A DNA stretch of 64,000 nt from the NCBI RefSeq assembly GCF_013408425.1, contig NZ_JACBYV010000001.1, positions 1,116,001 through 1,180,000 of the forward strand, read 5' to 3'. Each line of letters starts with the position of its first letter. Position 1 is the stretch's first letter. The DNA comes from Pseudomonas flavescens (GTDB lineage: Bacteria > Pseudomonadota > Gammaproteobacteria > Pseudomonadales > Pseudomonadaceae). This document shows positions 47,174 to 56,081 of this stretch, piece after piece. Below the pieces are notes generated by a model. The model was not told where the DNA came from, searched no databases, and worked only from the letters and a program-made list of their open reading frames with translations. Made by a program: the position numbers and the translations under genes.

Positions 47174-47746
47174 ATGAAAACCGCACAAGAAATGAAGCCT
47201 AACAGCGTGGCCCTGATCGATGGCCAGCCATGGCTGATCCAGAAGGCCGAGTTCACCAAGTCCGGTCGTAACAGCGCCATCGTGAAGATGAAGCTGAAGA
47301 ACCTGATGAACGGCTCGAAGACCGAAACCGTCTACAAAGCCGACGACAAGATGGAACCGGTCATCCTTGAGCGCAAGGAAGTGAACCTGTCTTACATCAG
47401 TGGCGACGACTACGTTTTCATGGATCCGGAATACAACTCCTACGAGCTGCGTGCCGAAGATCTGGAAAGCGTTCTGCCATTCATCGAAGAAGGCATGAAC
47501 GACGTCTGTGAAGCCGTGTTCTTCGAAGGCAAGGTCATCTCCGTCGACCTGCCGACCACCATCGTGCGTCAGTTGGCCTACACCGAAGGTTCCGCCCGTG
47601 GCGACACCTCCGGCAAGGTGATGAAGCCTGCCAAACTGAACAACGGTACCGAAGTGAAAGTGGCTGATTTCTGCGAAATCGGTGACTGGATCGAGATCGA
47701 CACCCGCACCGGCGAATACAAGTCCCGCGCCAAGGCGCCGGTCTGA
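47174..47746 (+). CDS. efp: translation elongation factor P
   Basis: This 190-residue protein has the three-barrel EF-P layout. It rescues ribosomes stalled at polyproline stretches. The tip loop reads KSGRNSA with arginine at position 32, the residue modified by EarP; EpmA-type EF-Ps have lysine there. It is followed by a strong terminator. Confidence 0.97.
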   Translation: MKTAQEMKPNSVALIDGQPWLIQKAEFTKSGRNSAIVKMKLKNLMNGSKTETVYKADDKMEPVILERKEVNLSYISGDDYVFMDPEYNSYELRAEDLESVLPFIEEGMNDVCEAVFFEGKVISVDLPTTIVRQLAYTEGSARGDTSGKVMKPAKLNNGTEVKVADFCEIGDWIEIDTRTGEYKSRAKAPV

Positions 47747-47768
47747 TCGTCAGGTTAGCTGTGTGTTG

Positions 47769-47796
47769 AAAACCCGGCCTTCGAGCCGGGTTTTTT
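47769..47796 (+). terminator. terminator of efp
   Basis: A perfect 8-bp stem AACCCGGC / CTTCGA / GCCGGGTT followed by a T run, 24 bases after the efp stop. Confidence 0.9.
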
Positions 47797-47845
47797 ACAT
47801 CTGTGATTCAAGGGGAGTGCGCGTCGGGCTGCCGAGCGCGGCGGA

Positions 47846-48403
47846 TCACTCGTCGCGGCCGTCCATCATGGTGCGTTTGAGTATCACGTAAACCGCACCG
47901 GTGCCGCCGTGTTTGGCGACGCATGAGGTAAAGCCAAGCACCTGCGGGTGCTGGCGCAGCCAGGTGTTCACGTGGCTCTTGATCATCGGTTTGCGGCCGT
48001 CGGTGCGTACCGCCTTGCCGTGTGTCACGCGCACGCAGCGAACTTCCAGCCTGGTGGCCTCGGCGAGGAACTCCCAGAGGGTGTCGCGGGCCTTTTCCAC
48101 GTTCATGCCGTGCAGGTCGAGGCTGCCGTCGAAGGGGATCTGGCCGAGCTTGAGCTTGCGCATCTGGCCGTCCTGCACGCCATTGCCGACCCAATACAGG
48201 GCGTCTTCGGCGCCGACGTCGATGACGAACTGATCGGAGAGGCCGTCGACCTTGATGGTGTCGGTGCGCAATGTGGCAGCCTGGCGCAGGGTAGCCAGGC
48301 GAGCACGGTCGCTCTTCGGCTTGCCGGTGTCGGCACGATCATGCTTGATCGGCTTCACGCCTTGCAGCTGTGCCTTGAACAGGGAAAGGTCATCGTCTTG
48401 CAT
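47846..48403 (-). CDS. Smr-domain protein
   Basis: This 185-residue protein has a C-terminal Smr (MutS2-like nuclease) domain with LDLHGMNVEKARDTL, VTHGKAVRTDG and the final GGTGAVYVILK. The N-terminal half is charged and less conserved. Single Smr proteins of this kind (YdaL/SmrA-like) are suspected endonucleases of RNA or DNA. ATG 48403 follows GGAGG by six bases; the frame extends 11 residues upstream without similarity. Confidence 0.88.
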   Translation of the reverse strand: MQDDDLSLFKAQLQGVKPIKHDRADTGKPKSDRARLATLRQAATLRTDTIKVDGLSDQFVIDVGAEDALYWVGNGVQDGQMRKLKLGQIPFDGSLDLHGMNVEKARDTLWEFLAEATRLEVRCVRVTHGKAVRTDGRKPMIKSHVNTWLRQHPQVLGFTSCVAKHGGTGAVYVILKRTMMDGRDE

Positions 48404-48451
48404 TGGAGCCTCCGCAGGGGGCGACAAGTTTACCAAGCGGAGAAGGGCGGG

Positions 48452-48775
48452 TCAGTCGCGTTTCTTCATCAGGTGCGGAGACATGGCCAGGTCGGCCCTG
48501 CGCTGGCGCATGCGACGTCGGCATTTGCGCCAGCCCACCACGCCCCCGCAAAGCAGTACCAGACCAAGCATCAGCAGAACGCCCGCATCGCTGGTGGAAT
48601 CGTTCAGATTGCCAAGTGCAGGTGGTCTGCCCAATAACGTTGCAGTACCCGCCATGGCCAGCAGAATACCGAATGTCGCGAACAGCGCCGCCAGGGCGGC
48701 GGCAACGCGCAGTCGCCAGTGGCCCGATCCTCTCGGGCGTAGGCGTCGGGCATCGAAACCGTCTGATTGCTTCAT
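48452..48775 (-). CDS. small membrane protein of unknown function
   Basis: A 107-residue protein with a basic N-terminus (RRLRPRGSGHWR), one hydrophobic segment at about 24-47, a second at about 66-81, and a very basic C-terminal tail (CRRRMRQRRADLA, ending KKRD). I do not recognise a family. It lies between smr and the cysteine-hydrolase-like gene on the same strand. Confidence 0.55.
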   Translation of the reverse strand: MKQSDGFDARRLRPRGSGHWRLRVAAALAALFATFGILLAMAGTATLLGRPPALGNLNDSTSDAGVLLMLGLVLLCGGVVGWRKCRRRMRQRRADLAMSPHLMKKRD

Positions 48776-48836
48776 GGGGCGACATTTCCTCGAAGGATCT
48801 TTTCGCTATGACTGGCAGGAACGAAGCGGGTTCAAA

Positions 48837-48863
48837 CCAATGCGGCGCCTGGCGCCGCATTGG
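48837..48863 (-). terminator. strong hairpin after the hydrolase-like gene
   Basis: A perfect 13-bp inverted repeat CCAATGCGGCGCC / GGCGCCGCATTGG, followed on the minus strand by TTTG, eight bases after the stop of the hydrolase-like gene. The T run is short, so termination strength is uncertain. Confidence 0.65.
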
Positions 48864-48871
48864 CAGCGGAG

Positions 48872-49471
48872 TTACAGCAGCGCGCTGGCGTCCGGAACCC
48901 AGGCCGCGAAGTTGTCTGCCAGGGCGATCATCTCGAAGCGGTGCATCTCGGCGGCGCTGATCACCTTGCCATCCGGCGTTGGCAGATCGCGGGTGGCACA
49001 GGCGGCGTCGACCACGGTACAGCGATAGCCGTAATCCTTGGTAGCGCGAATGGTGGTGCTGATACTGGAGTGAGTCATGAACCCGCAGACGATCAGGTCG
49101 AGGTGCCCCAGAGACTGCAGCTTCTCGTGCAGGTCGGTACCGGAAAAGGCGTTCGGCATGCGTTTCTCTACGACGATTTCGCCCGGCAGTGGTGCCACTT
49201 CCGGGAGGTGCTCGCCACGTGGGCCGCGGGGGTCGAGCAGGCCGCCAGGGATACCCAGGTGCTTGACGTGAACGATGGCGCCACCCTGGGCGCGAACGGC
49301 ATCCAGCAGCTTGGCGATTTCCGCCAGGGCTGCATCCAGGCCAGGCAACTGCACCACACCACTGCGATATTCTTCCTGGGCATCGATGACCAGCAGAGTC
49401 GCATTGCTCAGGTTGGCAGGCGCGTGGCCACGACCAGTGAGCTGATAGAACGTTTGCGGGTGGGACGACAT
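48872..49471 (-). CDS. isochorismatase/cysteine-hydrolase-fold protein lacking the cysteine
   Basis: This 199-residue protein has the isochorismatase-like fold: D30 in [10 protein letters not shown] and K103 in VEKRMPNAF are two of the three catalytic residues. The third, normally cysteine in GFMTHxCVSTT, is S136 in [11 protein letters not shown]. Isochorismatases proper also lack that cysteine, but their context here (GVYAHxG) differs. The enzyme may be a serine variant, use the nearby C129, or be inactive. It is not linked to the salicylate genes and should not be read as part of that pathway. Confidence 0.8.
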   Translation of the reverse strand: MSSHPQTFYQLTGRGHAPANLSNATLLVIDAQEEYRSGVVQLPGLDAALAEIAKLLDAVRAQGGAIVHVKHLGIPGGLLDPRGPRGEHLPEVAPLPGEIVVEKRMPNAFSGTDLHEKLQSLGHLDLIVCGFMTHSSISTTIRATKDYGYRCTVVDAACATRDLPTPDGKVISAAEMHRFEMIALADNFAAWVPDASALL

Positions 49472-49696
49472 GTACGACTCCTTGCTGGCGCGGTTAACGG
49501 TGCATATTGTCCGCCTCTATGGCGCTGCTGTGAACCTCTCTGTTGGTTGTATTGCAGCGTAGCGGTCTCGGTAGCCCAAGTGAATCGTTTCAGCTTGCGG
49601 GCTCCGTTAGGCGCTGGCCCACCCAACAGGTGGCTGGCAGCGCTGGATTGCCGGGGTAGGCCTGCTAAACTAACGCCTTTTGCCCGGAGCCAAGTT

Positions 49697-50623
49697 GTGA
49701 CCGATGCCCGCCCAGCCCTGAACACCCGCCTGCGCACCTTGCGCGATTACATCCGCTGGGCCGTGAGCCGCTTTCAGGCAGAGGAGCTGTTCTTCGGCCA
49801 TGGCACCGACAACGCCTGGGACGAGGCACGGCAACTGGTGCTCGGCGCCCTGCATCTGCCCTGGGAAATCGCCGACAGCTATCTCGATTGCCGCCTTGAA
49901 GAAGACGAGCAGCAACATCTGCACGCCTTGCTGCAGCGCCGCATCGCTGACCGTGTACCCACCGCCTACCTGCTCGGCGAGGCGTGGTTCTGCGGTTTGC
50001 CCTTCATCGTCGACGAGCGTGTGCTGGTGCCGCGCTCGCCGATCGCCGAGCTGATCGAGCAGCGTTTCAGCCCCTGGCTGTCCGCAGAGCCGGCGCGGAT
50101 TCTCGACCTGTGCACCGGTTCGGGCTGCATCGGCATTGCTTGCGCTTATGAATTCCTCGACGCCGAAGTGGTGCTCGGTGACCTGTCCTACGAGGCATTG
50201 GAAGTGGCCAACCGCAATATCGAGCGCCATGGCCTCGATGAGCGGGTGTATACCGTGCAGGGTGACGGTTTCGCTGGTCTGCCAGGGCAGCGCTTCGATC
50301 TGATCGTTTCCAACCCGCCCTATGTGGATGCCGAAGATTTCGCCGACATGCCCGCCGAGTATCAGCACGAGCCGGAAATGGGCCTGGCCTGCGGCGATGA
50401 TGGGCTGGATCTGGTGCGCCGCATGCTGGCCGAAGCGGCCGATCACCTGACTGACAAAGGTCTGCTGATCGTCGAGGTGGGCAACAGCCAGGTGCACGTC
50501 GAGGCGTTGTATCCCGAAGTGGATTTCGCCTGGCTGGATTTCGCCCGCGGTGGCCACGGCGTGTTCATGTTGTCGGCCGAGCAGTGTCGCGAACATCAGG
50601 CGCTGTTTCGCGAGCGCTGCTGA
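49697..50623 (+). CDS. prmB: ribosomal protein L3 glutamine methyltransferase PrmB
   Basis: This 308-residue class I methyltransferase modifies a glutamine side chain of ribosomal protein L3. It has an N-terminal helical domain ([13 protein letters not shown]), [10 protein letters not shown], the SAM site [16 protein letters not shown] and the substrate motif SNPPYVD. GTG 49697 is the start: GGAG lies nine bases upstream and family similarity begins there. The same frame is open for 830 bases upstream, but that part is only antisense to the hydrolase-like gene. Confidence 0.94.
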   Translation: MTDARPALNTRLRTLRDYIRWAVSRFQAEELFFGHGTDNAWDEARQLVLGALHLPWEIADSYLDCRLEEDEQQHLHALLQRRIADRVPTAYLLGEAWFCGLPFIVDERVLVPRSPIAELIEQRFSPWLSAEPARILDLCTGSGCIGIACAYEFLDAEVVLGDLSYEALEVANRNIERHGLDERVYTVQGDGFAGLPGQRFDLIVSNPPYVDAEDFADMPAEYQHEPEMGLACGDDGLDLVRRMLAEAADHLTDKGLLIVEVGNSQVHVEALYPEVDFAWLDFARGGHGVFMLSAEQCREHQALFRERC

Positions 50624-50689
50624 GGCGACATTACGATCCGTTAGCTCGAGTCACGGGCCCGCTATGTGACGTAAGCGATCGTAAGGCCA

Positions 50690-50745
50690 CTGCCTGTGAG
50701 AGCGGGCCATGCCCGCGAAAGATCACGGGCATGGCCCGTTCCCAC
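50690..50745. repeat. inverted REP-like pair
   Basis: Two facing copies of a GC-rich REP (TGTGAGAGCGGGCCATGCCCG and its facing partner ending CGGGCATGGCCCGTTCCCACA) between prmB and cobF. The same word pair, inverted, is found at 51665-51740. Confidence 0.75.
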
Positions 50746-50832
50746 AATGAATCGTCAGGCGCTTGCAGTCGAACGCTCAGGTAATGCACGGCAGGTCATG
50801 AATGGGCCGCGGTCGGAGTCCGTGAGTCTGGC

Positions 50833-51597
50833 TCAGGCCTCGCGGCCACCGCGGCGCAGTAAGTAGCTGTCCATGATCCAGCCATTGGCCTGGCGTGCGG
50901 CAGCGCGGGTCGTGACGATTTGCTCGGCCACTTCGGCCAGCTTTCCTGAGATAAGAATCTCGTCCGGCGTGCCGACGTAGGCGCCCCAGTAGATATGCAG
51001 ATCTTCGCCCACCACATGGCGATAGCTGTCCTGCGCATCGAGCATCACCACCACGCTGTCCACGCCCTCTGGCCAGCCTTCGCGCAGGCGGCGGCCGGTG
51101 GTGATCTGCACGGCACGGCCGATCTGGTTCAGCGCAATGCGGTGGCGCGCGGTAAGCGCCTGGACGCTGGTGATACCGGGGATCACCTCATAGTCGAGCG
51201 GCATGCCACTGGCGATAACGCCGTCGAGAATGCGTATGGTGCTGTCGTACAGTGACGGGTCGCCCCAGACTAGAAAGGCACCGGTTTCGCCCTCCTGCAA
51301 CTGCTCGAGCAATTGCTCGAACACGGCCTGCTTGTCGCGATTGAGACTGTCGATGCTGGCTTCATAGTTGGCTACATCGCGTTCGCGTTCCGGATTGGTC
51401 GCTTCGAGGATTCGATAATTGCGACCAGGCTCGATATAGCGATCGAGGATCAAGCGGCGCAGGGCGATCAGTTTGTCCTTGGCTTCACCCTTGTCGAGGA
51501 TGAAGAACACGTCGGCACGATTGAGCGCCTTGATCGCTTGCGTGGTGAGGTAGTCAGGGTCACCGGCGCCGATGCCGATGATCAGGATGTCTTTCAT
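50833..51597 (-). CDS. cobF: precorrin-6A synthase (deacetylating) CobF
   Basis: This 254-residue SAM-dependent tetrapyrrole methylase acts in the aerobic cobalamin pathway: it methylates precorrin-5 at C-1 and removes acetate. It has IGIGAGDPDYLTTQAIKAL at the start, FLVWGDPSLYDSTIRIL near residue 108, and YEVIPGITSVQALTARHRIALNQIG near 140. It stands apart from other cob genes here and is flanked by REP pairs on both sides. Confidence 0.92.
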   Translation of the reverse strand: MKDILIIGIGAGDPDYLTTQAIKALNRADVFFILDKGEAKDKLIALRRLILDRYIEPGRNYRILEATNPERERDVANYEASIDSLNRDKQAVFEQLLEQLQEGETGAFLVWGDPSLYDSTIRILDGVIASGMPLDYEVIPGITSVQALTARHRIALNQIGRAVQITTGRRLREGWPEGVDSVVVMLDAQDSYRHVVGEDLHIYWGAYVGTPDEILISGKLAEVAEQIVTTRAAARQANGWIMDSYLLRRGGREA

Positions 51598-51664
51598 GCT
51601 GCGCGTCTCGTACTTGCAATGACGCGCAGCATATCAGTTGCAGACCGCAGAGCAGGGTAGAACA

Positions 51665-51740
51665 CCACTTGTGGGAGCGGGCGGGGACGCTCAGTCCATG
51701 CCCACGAAGCTGTCGCGGGCATGGCCCGCTCCCACAGATC
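51665..51740. repeat. inverted REP-like pair
   Basis: TTGTGGGAGCGGGC with its facing copy GCCCGCTCCCACAG, plus an inner ATGCCC.CG / CGGGCAT match. It lies between cobF and ggpPS and may act as a transcript end for both leftward genes. Confidence 0.75.
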
Positions 51741-51752
51741 TATTAACTTGGC

Positions 51753-54011
51753 TCAGCCTGCCGCCAGCTTCAGTACCGTCTCTTCCTCCGGCTCGGCGAC
51801 GCCGGCCAGGAACTCGTCACCCCAGCGGCGAATATCGTTGTAGTTGACGATATCGAACAGCTCGCGCATCCGTGCACGGGCTTCGGACTTGGGCATGTTC
51901 AACGCCAGGTAGCAGGTGTGCGCCAGGTCAGCGGTATCGTGGGGGTTGGTCAGCAGCGCGCCCTTGAGCTCCGCTGCAGCACCCGCGAATTCCGAAAGCG
52001 CCAGCACGCCCTGGCCTTCGAGCAGGCCCTGGGTGGCGACGAACTCCTTGGCCACCAGGTTGAGGCCGTCGCGCAGCGGCGTGATCCACATGACATCGGC
52101 CATGGCGTACCAGGCCACCACTTCGTCGAACGGAAAGCTGCGGAAGAAGAACTGCACGGGCGTCCAGCCAATGCGGGCGAAGCGACCGTTGATGCGCCCC
52201 ACGGCTTGTTCGATCTGCGATTGCAGCTCGTCGTAGATGGTCATTTCGCGGGCCGCCGGCACGCAGATGCTGACCAGGGTGATTTTCTTGTGCAGCTCCG
52301 GGTTGTCGGCCAGCAGGCGCTCGTAAGCCTGAAGTTTTTCGAGGATGCCCTTGGTGTAGTCAAGGCGTTCCACCGAGAGAATCAGCCTGATACCGCGCAG
52401 CTCGTCACGCAGTTGGCTCATCTGCTCGCGGGTCTTGTCCTGGGCAAGGGCGTTGCGCACGCGGTCGATATCGAGGCCAACCGGATGGGCACCAAGCTTG
52501 ACCACGCGGCTGCCGGTGTCCACGGCGGTGGTCATGCGCTCCAGGCCCACGGCGCAGCCATAGGTGACGAAACGCGGTGCGCAGTTCTGTCGACTGACGG
52601 TTTGCAGCGGCGTGACGCCACGGGCCACGTCGACGAAGTTCTCCACCTGACGCGGGATATGGAAACCGATGTAGTCGCATTGCAGAAGGCTGCCGATGAT
52701 CTGCCGGCGCCACGGCAGTACGTTGAATACGTCGGCCGATGGGAAGTAGGTGTGGTGAAAGAAAGCGATGCGCAGGTCCGGGCGCAGTTCGCGCAGGTAG
52801 CCCGGCACCATCCACAGGTTGTAGTCGTGCAGCCAGACGATGGCGCCTTCCGCGGCTTCCTTGGCGGTGCGCTCGGCGAAGGCACGGTTGACCTTGAGAA
52901 ACACCTGCCAGTCATCCTCGTCGAAGCGTGCGCGCTCCCAGAAGGTGTGCAGGGTCGGCCAGAAGGCTTCCTTGGAGAAGCGCTTGTAGAAGATGTCGAC
53001 TTCTTCCTTGCTCAGTGCCACCCGCGCGGCGGTGAGTTTCGGGTAGCGCTCGGCATCCACGGTGGTATGGGTTTCGAATGGCTCGTCGCCTTTCTCGTCG
53101 ACCGCCCAGGCGACCCATGAGCCAGGGCGCGAATCACCGAAGAAACTCATCAGGGTCGGAATGATGCCGTTGGGCGAGGTTGGGCGACGGCGCTGCACCT
53201 TGCCGTCCACGCGGTGTTCTTCGTAGGGCAGGCGGTGATAGACCATCACCAGCTCGGCACGGCCCGGCTTGGTCGCCGTGCGCTTCTCCGCGGCTATGCC
53301 ATGTTCACCGAGAAAGCCGAAATGCACGAAGGCCTGCAAGATACCGCCGCAGCCAGGGCGATCGGCCTGCAGGATCCACGACTGGTGCTCGGTCGCCTTG
53401 ATCAGGTTCGGCTCGGACTCGCCAACGCAGACGCCCTTGTAGGTACCGTCGAGCATGTTCAGGTCATTGAGGGTATCGCCACAGGCCAGCACCTGACCGG
53501 CGTCGATTCCCAGCCAGTCGACCAACGCCTTGAGGCTGGTGCCCTTGTTGATGCCCTTGGGCAGAAAGTCGAGGTAGCGATCCGCGGAGTAGAGCAGATC
53601 GCAACCTAGCGTTTCTGCGACCTTGGCCAGGACCGGGTCGGCAGCCTGTTCGGGCGTGCAGAAATAGGAGCAACGGCGTGCCTGGGGGACGTCCTGGCGC
53701 TCCAGGCCGAAGCCTTCCACGGCCTGGGCTACCTGGCTTTCACCCGGCCAGCGAGCATCGACCTGGCTCTGCAGCAGTTGGATCGGTTGCAGGGTGTCGC
53801 CATGCACGAAGGTGGCGCCGACGTCGGCGATGATGAAGTCCGGTTGTGGCAAGGTCGGGTCGGCCAGCAGCGGCAATACCGCTTCGAGGCTGCGGCCGGT
53901 GACGTAGGCCAGCTGAATTTCCGGGTGGGCGGCGATGGTCTGGTAAAGGCTGAGACGATCCTCGGGATCGCCAGCGAGAAAGGTTCCATCAAGATCGGTT
54001 GCAAGTAGCAT
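51753..54011 (-). CDS. ggpPS: bifunctional glucosylglycerol-phosphate synthase/phosphatase
   Basis: This 752-residue protein joins an N-terminal HAD phosphatase (about 1-250: DLDGTFL at 6-12, VTGRS, and GDTLNDLNML) to a C-terminal GT20 synthase (about 260-752: WLHDYNLWMVPGYLRE, HHTYFPSADVFN, SVERLDYTKGILEKL, PLRDGLNLVAKEF). This order and length fit the fused GgpPS of salt-tolerant pseudomonads, which makes the compatible solute glucosylglycerol from ADP-glucose and glycerol 3-phosphate. OtsA trehalose-6-phosphate synthase is related but about 470 residues and lacks this N-terminal domain. It is single, with no salt-regulation site that I can point to. Confidence 0.88.
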   Translation of the reverse strand: MLLATDLDGTFLAGDPEDRLSLYQTIAAHPEIQLAYVTGRSLEAVLPLLADPTLPQPDFIIADVGATFVHGDTLQPIQLLQSQVDARWPGESQVAQAVEGFGLERQDVPQARRCSYFCTPEQAADPVLAKVAETLGCDLLYSADRYLDFLPKGINKGTSLKALVDWLGIDAGQVLACGDTLNDLNMLDGTYKGVCVGESEPNLIKATEHQSWILQADRPGCGGILQAFVHFGFLGEHGIAAEKRTATKPGRAELVMVYHRLPYEEHRVDGKVQRRRPTSPNGIIPTLMSFFGDSRPGSWVAWAVDEKGDEPFETHTTVDAERYPKLTAARVALSKEEVDIFYKRFSKEAFWPTLHTFWERARFDEDDWQVFLKVNRAFAERTAKEAAEGAIVWLHDYNLWMVPGYLRELRPDLRIAFFHHTYFPSADVFNVLPWRRQIIGSLLQCDYIGFHIPRQVENFVDVARGVTPLQTVSRQNCAPRFVTYGCAVGLERMTTAVDTGSRVVKLGAHPVGLDIDRVRNALAQDKTREQMSQLRDELRGIRLILSVERLDYTKGILEKLQAYERLLADNPELHKKITLVSICVPAAREMTIYDELQSQIEQAVGRINGRFARIGWTPVQFFFRSFPFDEVVAWYAMADVMWITPLRDGLNLVAKEFVATQGLLEGQGVLALSEFAGAAAELKGALLTNPHDTADLAHTCYLALNMPKSEARARMRELFDIVNYNDIRRWGDEFLAGVAEPEEETVLKLAAG

Positions 54012-54110
54012 GCGCTGTCTCCCTGTCCATGAGTGGTGCAGTGACGCGCCGACATCAGCCGACGAGCAAAGCGGGTGCCTTTAGGCACCTCTGTTCTGTA
54101 GGCGTCGTGC

Positions 54111-55400
54111 CTACGATGAAGCGGTGACGGGCTCCCGCTCGTCACCCTGGTTATCGTTGTCCGTGTCGTTTTCATCGTCCGAGGGCGGCGCGTCGGGCAT
54201 CAGCTCCAGCACGGTGTGACTGGTGCGTAGCATCGGCACGAAATGCGCCTGTTCACCCGAGACCAGATCGCTGACGTGACGCAGACGATAGAAGGTGTAG
54301 GCCGCCAGCAACCCCAGGGTGGCCGCGAAGTACAGCGGCAGGGCGGCGGCGCCGGTGTACTGCATCAGTAGCCCGGCGAGCAGCGGCCCGCAGACGGAGC
54401 CGATGCCATTGACCATCAGCAGGCTGCTGGAGCCGGCAAGGATCTCGTCGCTGTGCAACTGGTCGATGAGCTGCGCCACGGCGACGGGATAGATGGCGAA
54501 CGACAGTCCGCCAAACAGGAACATCAGGGCCAGTAGCGGCCGGCCGGCCGGCAGCAGGCTCATCAACAGGGCGACGAGCACCGCAGCGCTGACCACCCAG
54601 AACAGCACCCAGCGTCGATCATGGGTGTCGGAAAAGCGCCCGATCGGCCACTGCAGCAGAGCGCCGCCGAGAATCGTCGCGCTCATCATCAGGCCGACTC
54701 CGGCGGCATCGAAGCCATTGAGGCTGGCATACACCGGCGCCATGCCCCAGAACGCACCGAGTGCCAGGCCAGACAGGCCCGCTGCAGCAATCGACAGTGG
54801 CGCGATGCCGGCGATGGCGCGCAGGTTGGTATGCAGTGTATCCGGCACGCTCGGCTGCGGCTGGCGGGTCAGGGTGATGGGCATCAGTGCCGCACTGATC
54901 AGCATCGCCGCCAGGGCGAAGAGCAGGAATTCGCCAGGATCTGCCAGGTTCAGCAATTGCTGCGCGGCAGCCAGAGCACCCAGATTCACCGCCATGTACA
55001 CCGCGAACATCTGTCCGCGCTTGTCGTTGGGGACCTGAGCGTTGAGCCAGCTCTCGATGACCATATACAGGCTGACCAGCGCCAGGCCATAGAGCACCCG
55101 CAAGCCCAGCCAGACCCAGGGGTCGACGATCAGCACATGGAGCAGCGCGGTGATCGCGGCGAGGGCGGCGCAAAAGGAGAACGCACGAATATGCCCAACG
55201 CGACGAACCAGCGGAATAGCCAGCCAGGTGCCGAGAAGAAAACCGACGAAGTACCCGGACATGATCAGTCCGAGCATCCCGGTGGAGTAGCCTTCGGCGA
55301 CGCCACGCAGGGTCAGTAGAGTGTTGAGCAGACCGTTGCCGAGGAGGAGTAACGCAACCCCACCCAGCAACGAGCTGATAGGGGCAATCAAGGACCACAT
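54111..55400 (-). CDS. MFS transporter, YcaD-like
   Basis: This 429-residue protein has about 12 membrane segments and an acidic, disordered C-terminal tail (SDDENDTDNDNQGDE). It is a paralogue of the MFS protein at 44621-45970. ATG 55400 follows AGGG by nine bases; an earlier in-frame TTG adds three residues. It lies where phhC is expected downstream of phhAB in P. aeruginosa; no aminotransferase gene is seen here. Substrate unknown. Confidence 0.87.
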   Translation of the reverse strand: MWSLIAPISSLLGGVALLLLGNGLLNTLLTLRGVAEGYSTGMLGLIMSGYFVGFLLGTWLAIPLVRRVGHIRAFSFCAALAAITALLHVLIVDPWVWLGLRVLYGLALVSLYMVIESWLNAQVPNDKRGQMFAVYMAVNLGALAAAQQLLNLADPGEFLLFALAAMLISAALMPITLTRQPQPSVPDTLHTNLRAIAGIAPLSIAAAGLSGLALGAFWGMAPVYASLNGFDAAGVGLMMSATILGGALLQWPIGRFSDTHDRRWVLFWVVSAAVLVALLMSLLPAGRPLLALMFLFGGLSFAIYPVAVAQLIDQLHSDEILAGSSSLLMVNGIGSVCGPLLAGLLMQYTGAAALPLYFAATLGLLAAYTFYRLRHVSDLVSGEQAHFVPMLRTSHTVLELMPDAPPSDDENDTDNDNQGDEREPVTASS

Positions 55401-55591
55401 GGCGAACAACCCTAGGGGACTATGCCGATGATGGCAAGCAGAAAGCGCGCCAGTGATCTTTGCGATGGTTGTCTAGGTTATTGATAATTAAGATTAATTT
55501 TTGCCGACGAACGGTCTTTGCGTTTTTTCGGGGAGTGAAAGGCACCAGCGCAGTGCGTGAAGGAGCGACTTTTTCCCGTTTACGGGGCAGA

Positions 55592-55948
55592 TCATTTGCG
55601 CCCATCGGCACCCTTGGCCAACTCGTCGGTGCGTGCCGCCATGATGAAATCGTTGCGATGCAGGCCCTTGATCGAGTGGCTCCACCAGGTCACCGTGACC
55701 TTGCCCCATTCGGTGAGCAGAGCGGGGTGATGGTTCTCCGTTTCGGCGATCTCGCCCACCGCGTTGGTGAAGGCCAGCGCATGTTTGAAGGTGCGAAAAG
55801 CGTAGGTCCTTTCGAGCTGCATCACGCCGTCGCGAACCTCGATGTTCCAGTCGGGAATCTGCCGCAGCAGCTCCGCCAGCTCGGTTTCGCTGACTTTGGG
55901 GGCGTCGGCGTTGCAGGCCTCGCAAGTGGCTTTGGTGAGATCAGTCAT
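55592..55948 (-). CDS. phhB: pterin-4a-carbinolamine dehydratase PhhB
   Basis: This 118-residue protein recycles the pterin cofactor of phenylalanine hydroxylase. It shows the family blocks [49 protein letters not shown], with the histidine pair HH and later H of the active site. Start 55948 follows GGAG and gives the P. aeruginosa length. It lies 133 bases after phhA, the gap being filled by a REPIN. Confidence 0.94.
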   Translation of the reverse strand: MTDLTKATCEACNADAPKVSETELAELLRQIPDWNIEVRDGVMQLERTYAFRTFKHALAFTNAVGEIAETENHHPALLTEWGKVTVTWWSHSIKGLHRNDFIMAARTDELAKGADGRK

Positions 55949-55995
55949 AGATGGCTCCGCTGGTAAGTGGTCAGGACTATGCGAATTGAACATCG

Positions 55996-56062
55996 TGTAG
56001 GAGCCCGCTTGTGGAAGATCGCTCTACCGCCAATCATCGCCCGCAAGCGGGCTCCTACGATC
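55996..56062. repeat. single REPIN between phhA and phhB
   Basis: GTAGGAGCCCGCTTGTGG and its facing partner CCCGCAAGCGGGCTCCTAC enclose a short spacer. It is the same REP type as in the 39.5-kb array. It splits the phhA-phhB pair, so it could alter the ratio of the two messages. Confidence 0.85.
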
Positions 56063-56081
56063 CAGATTGTTATCTGTTCCA

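Noticed and set aside
48872..49471. Isochorismatase of the siderophore pathway
   Set aside because: It lies 25 kb from the locus, lacks the EntB-type active-site context, and the locus makes salicylate with a PchB-type lyase, so no isochorismatase is needed.
48860..49696. Extension of prmB far upstream in the same frame
   Set aside because: The 279 extra codons are antisense to the hydrolase-like gene, and PrmB similarity starts only at GTG 49697.
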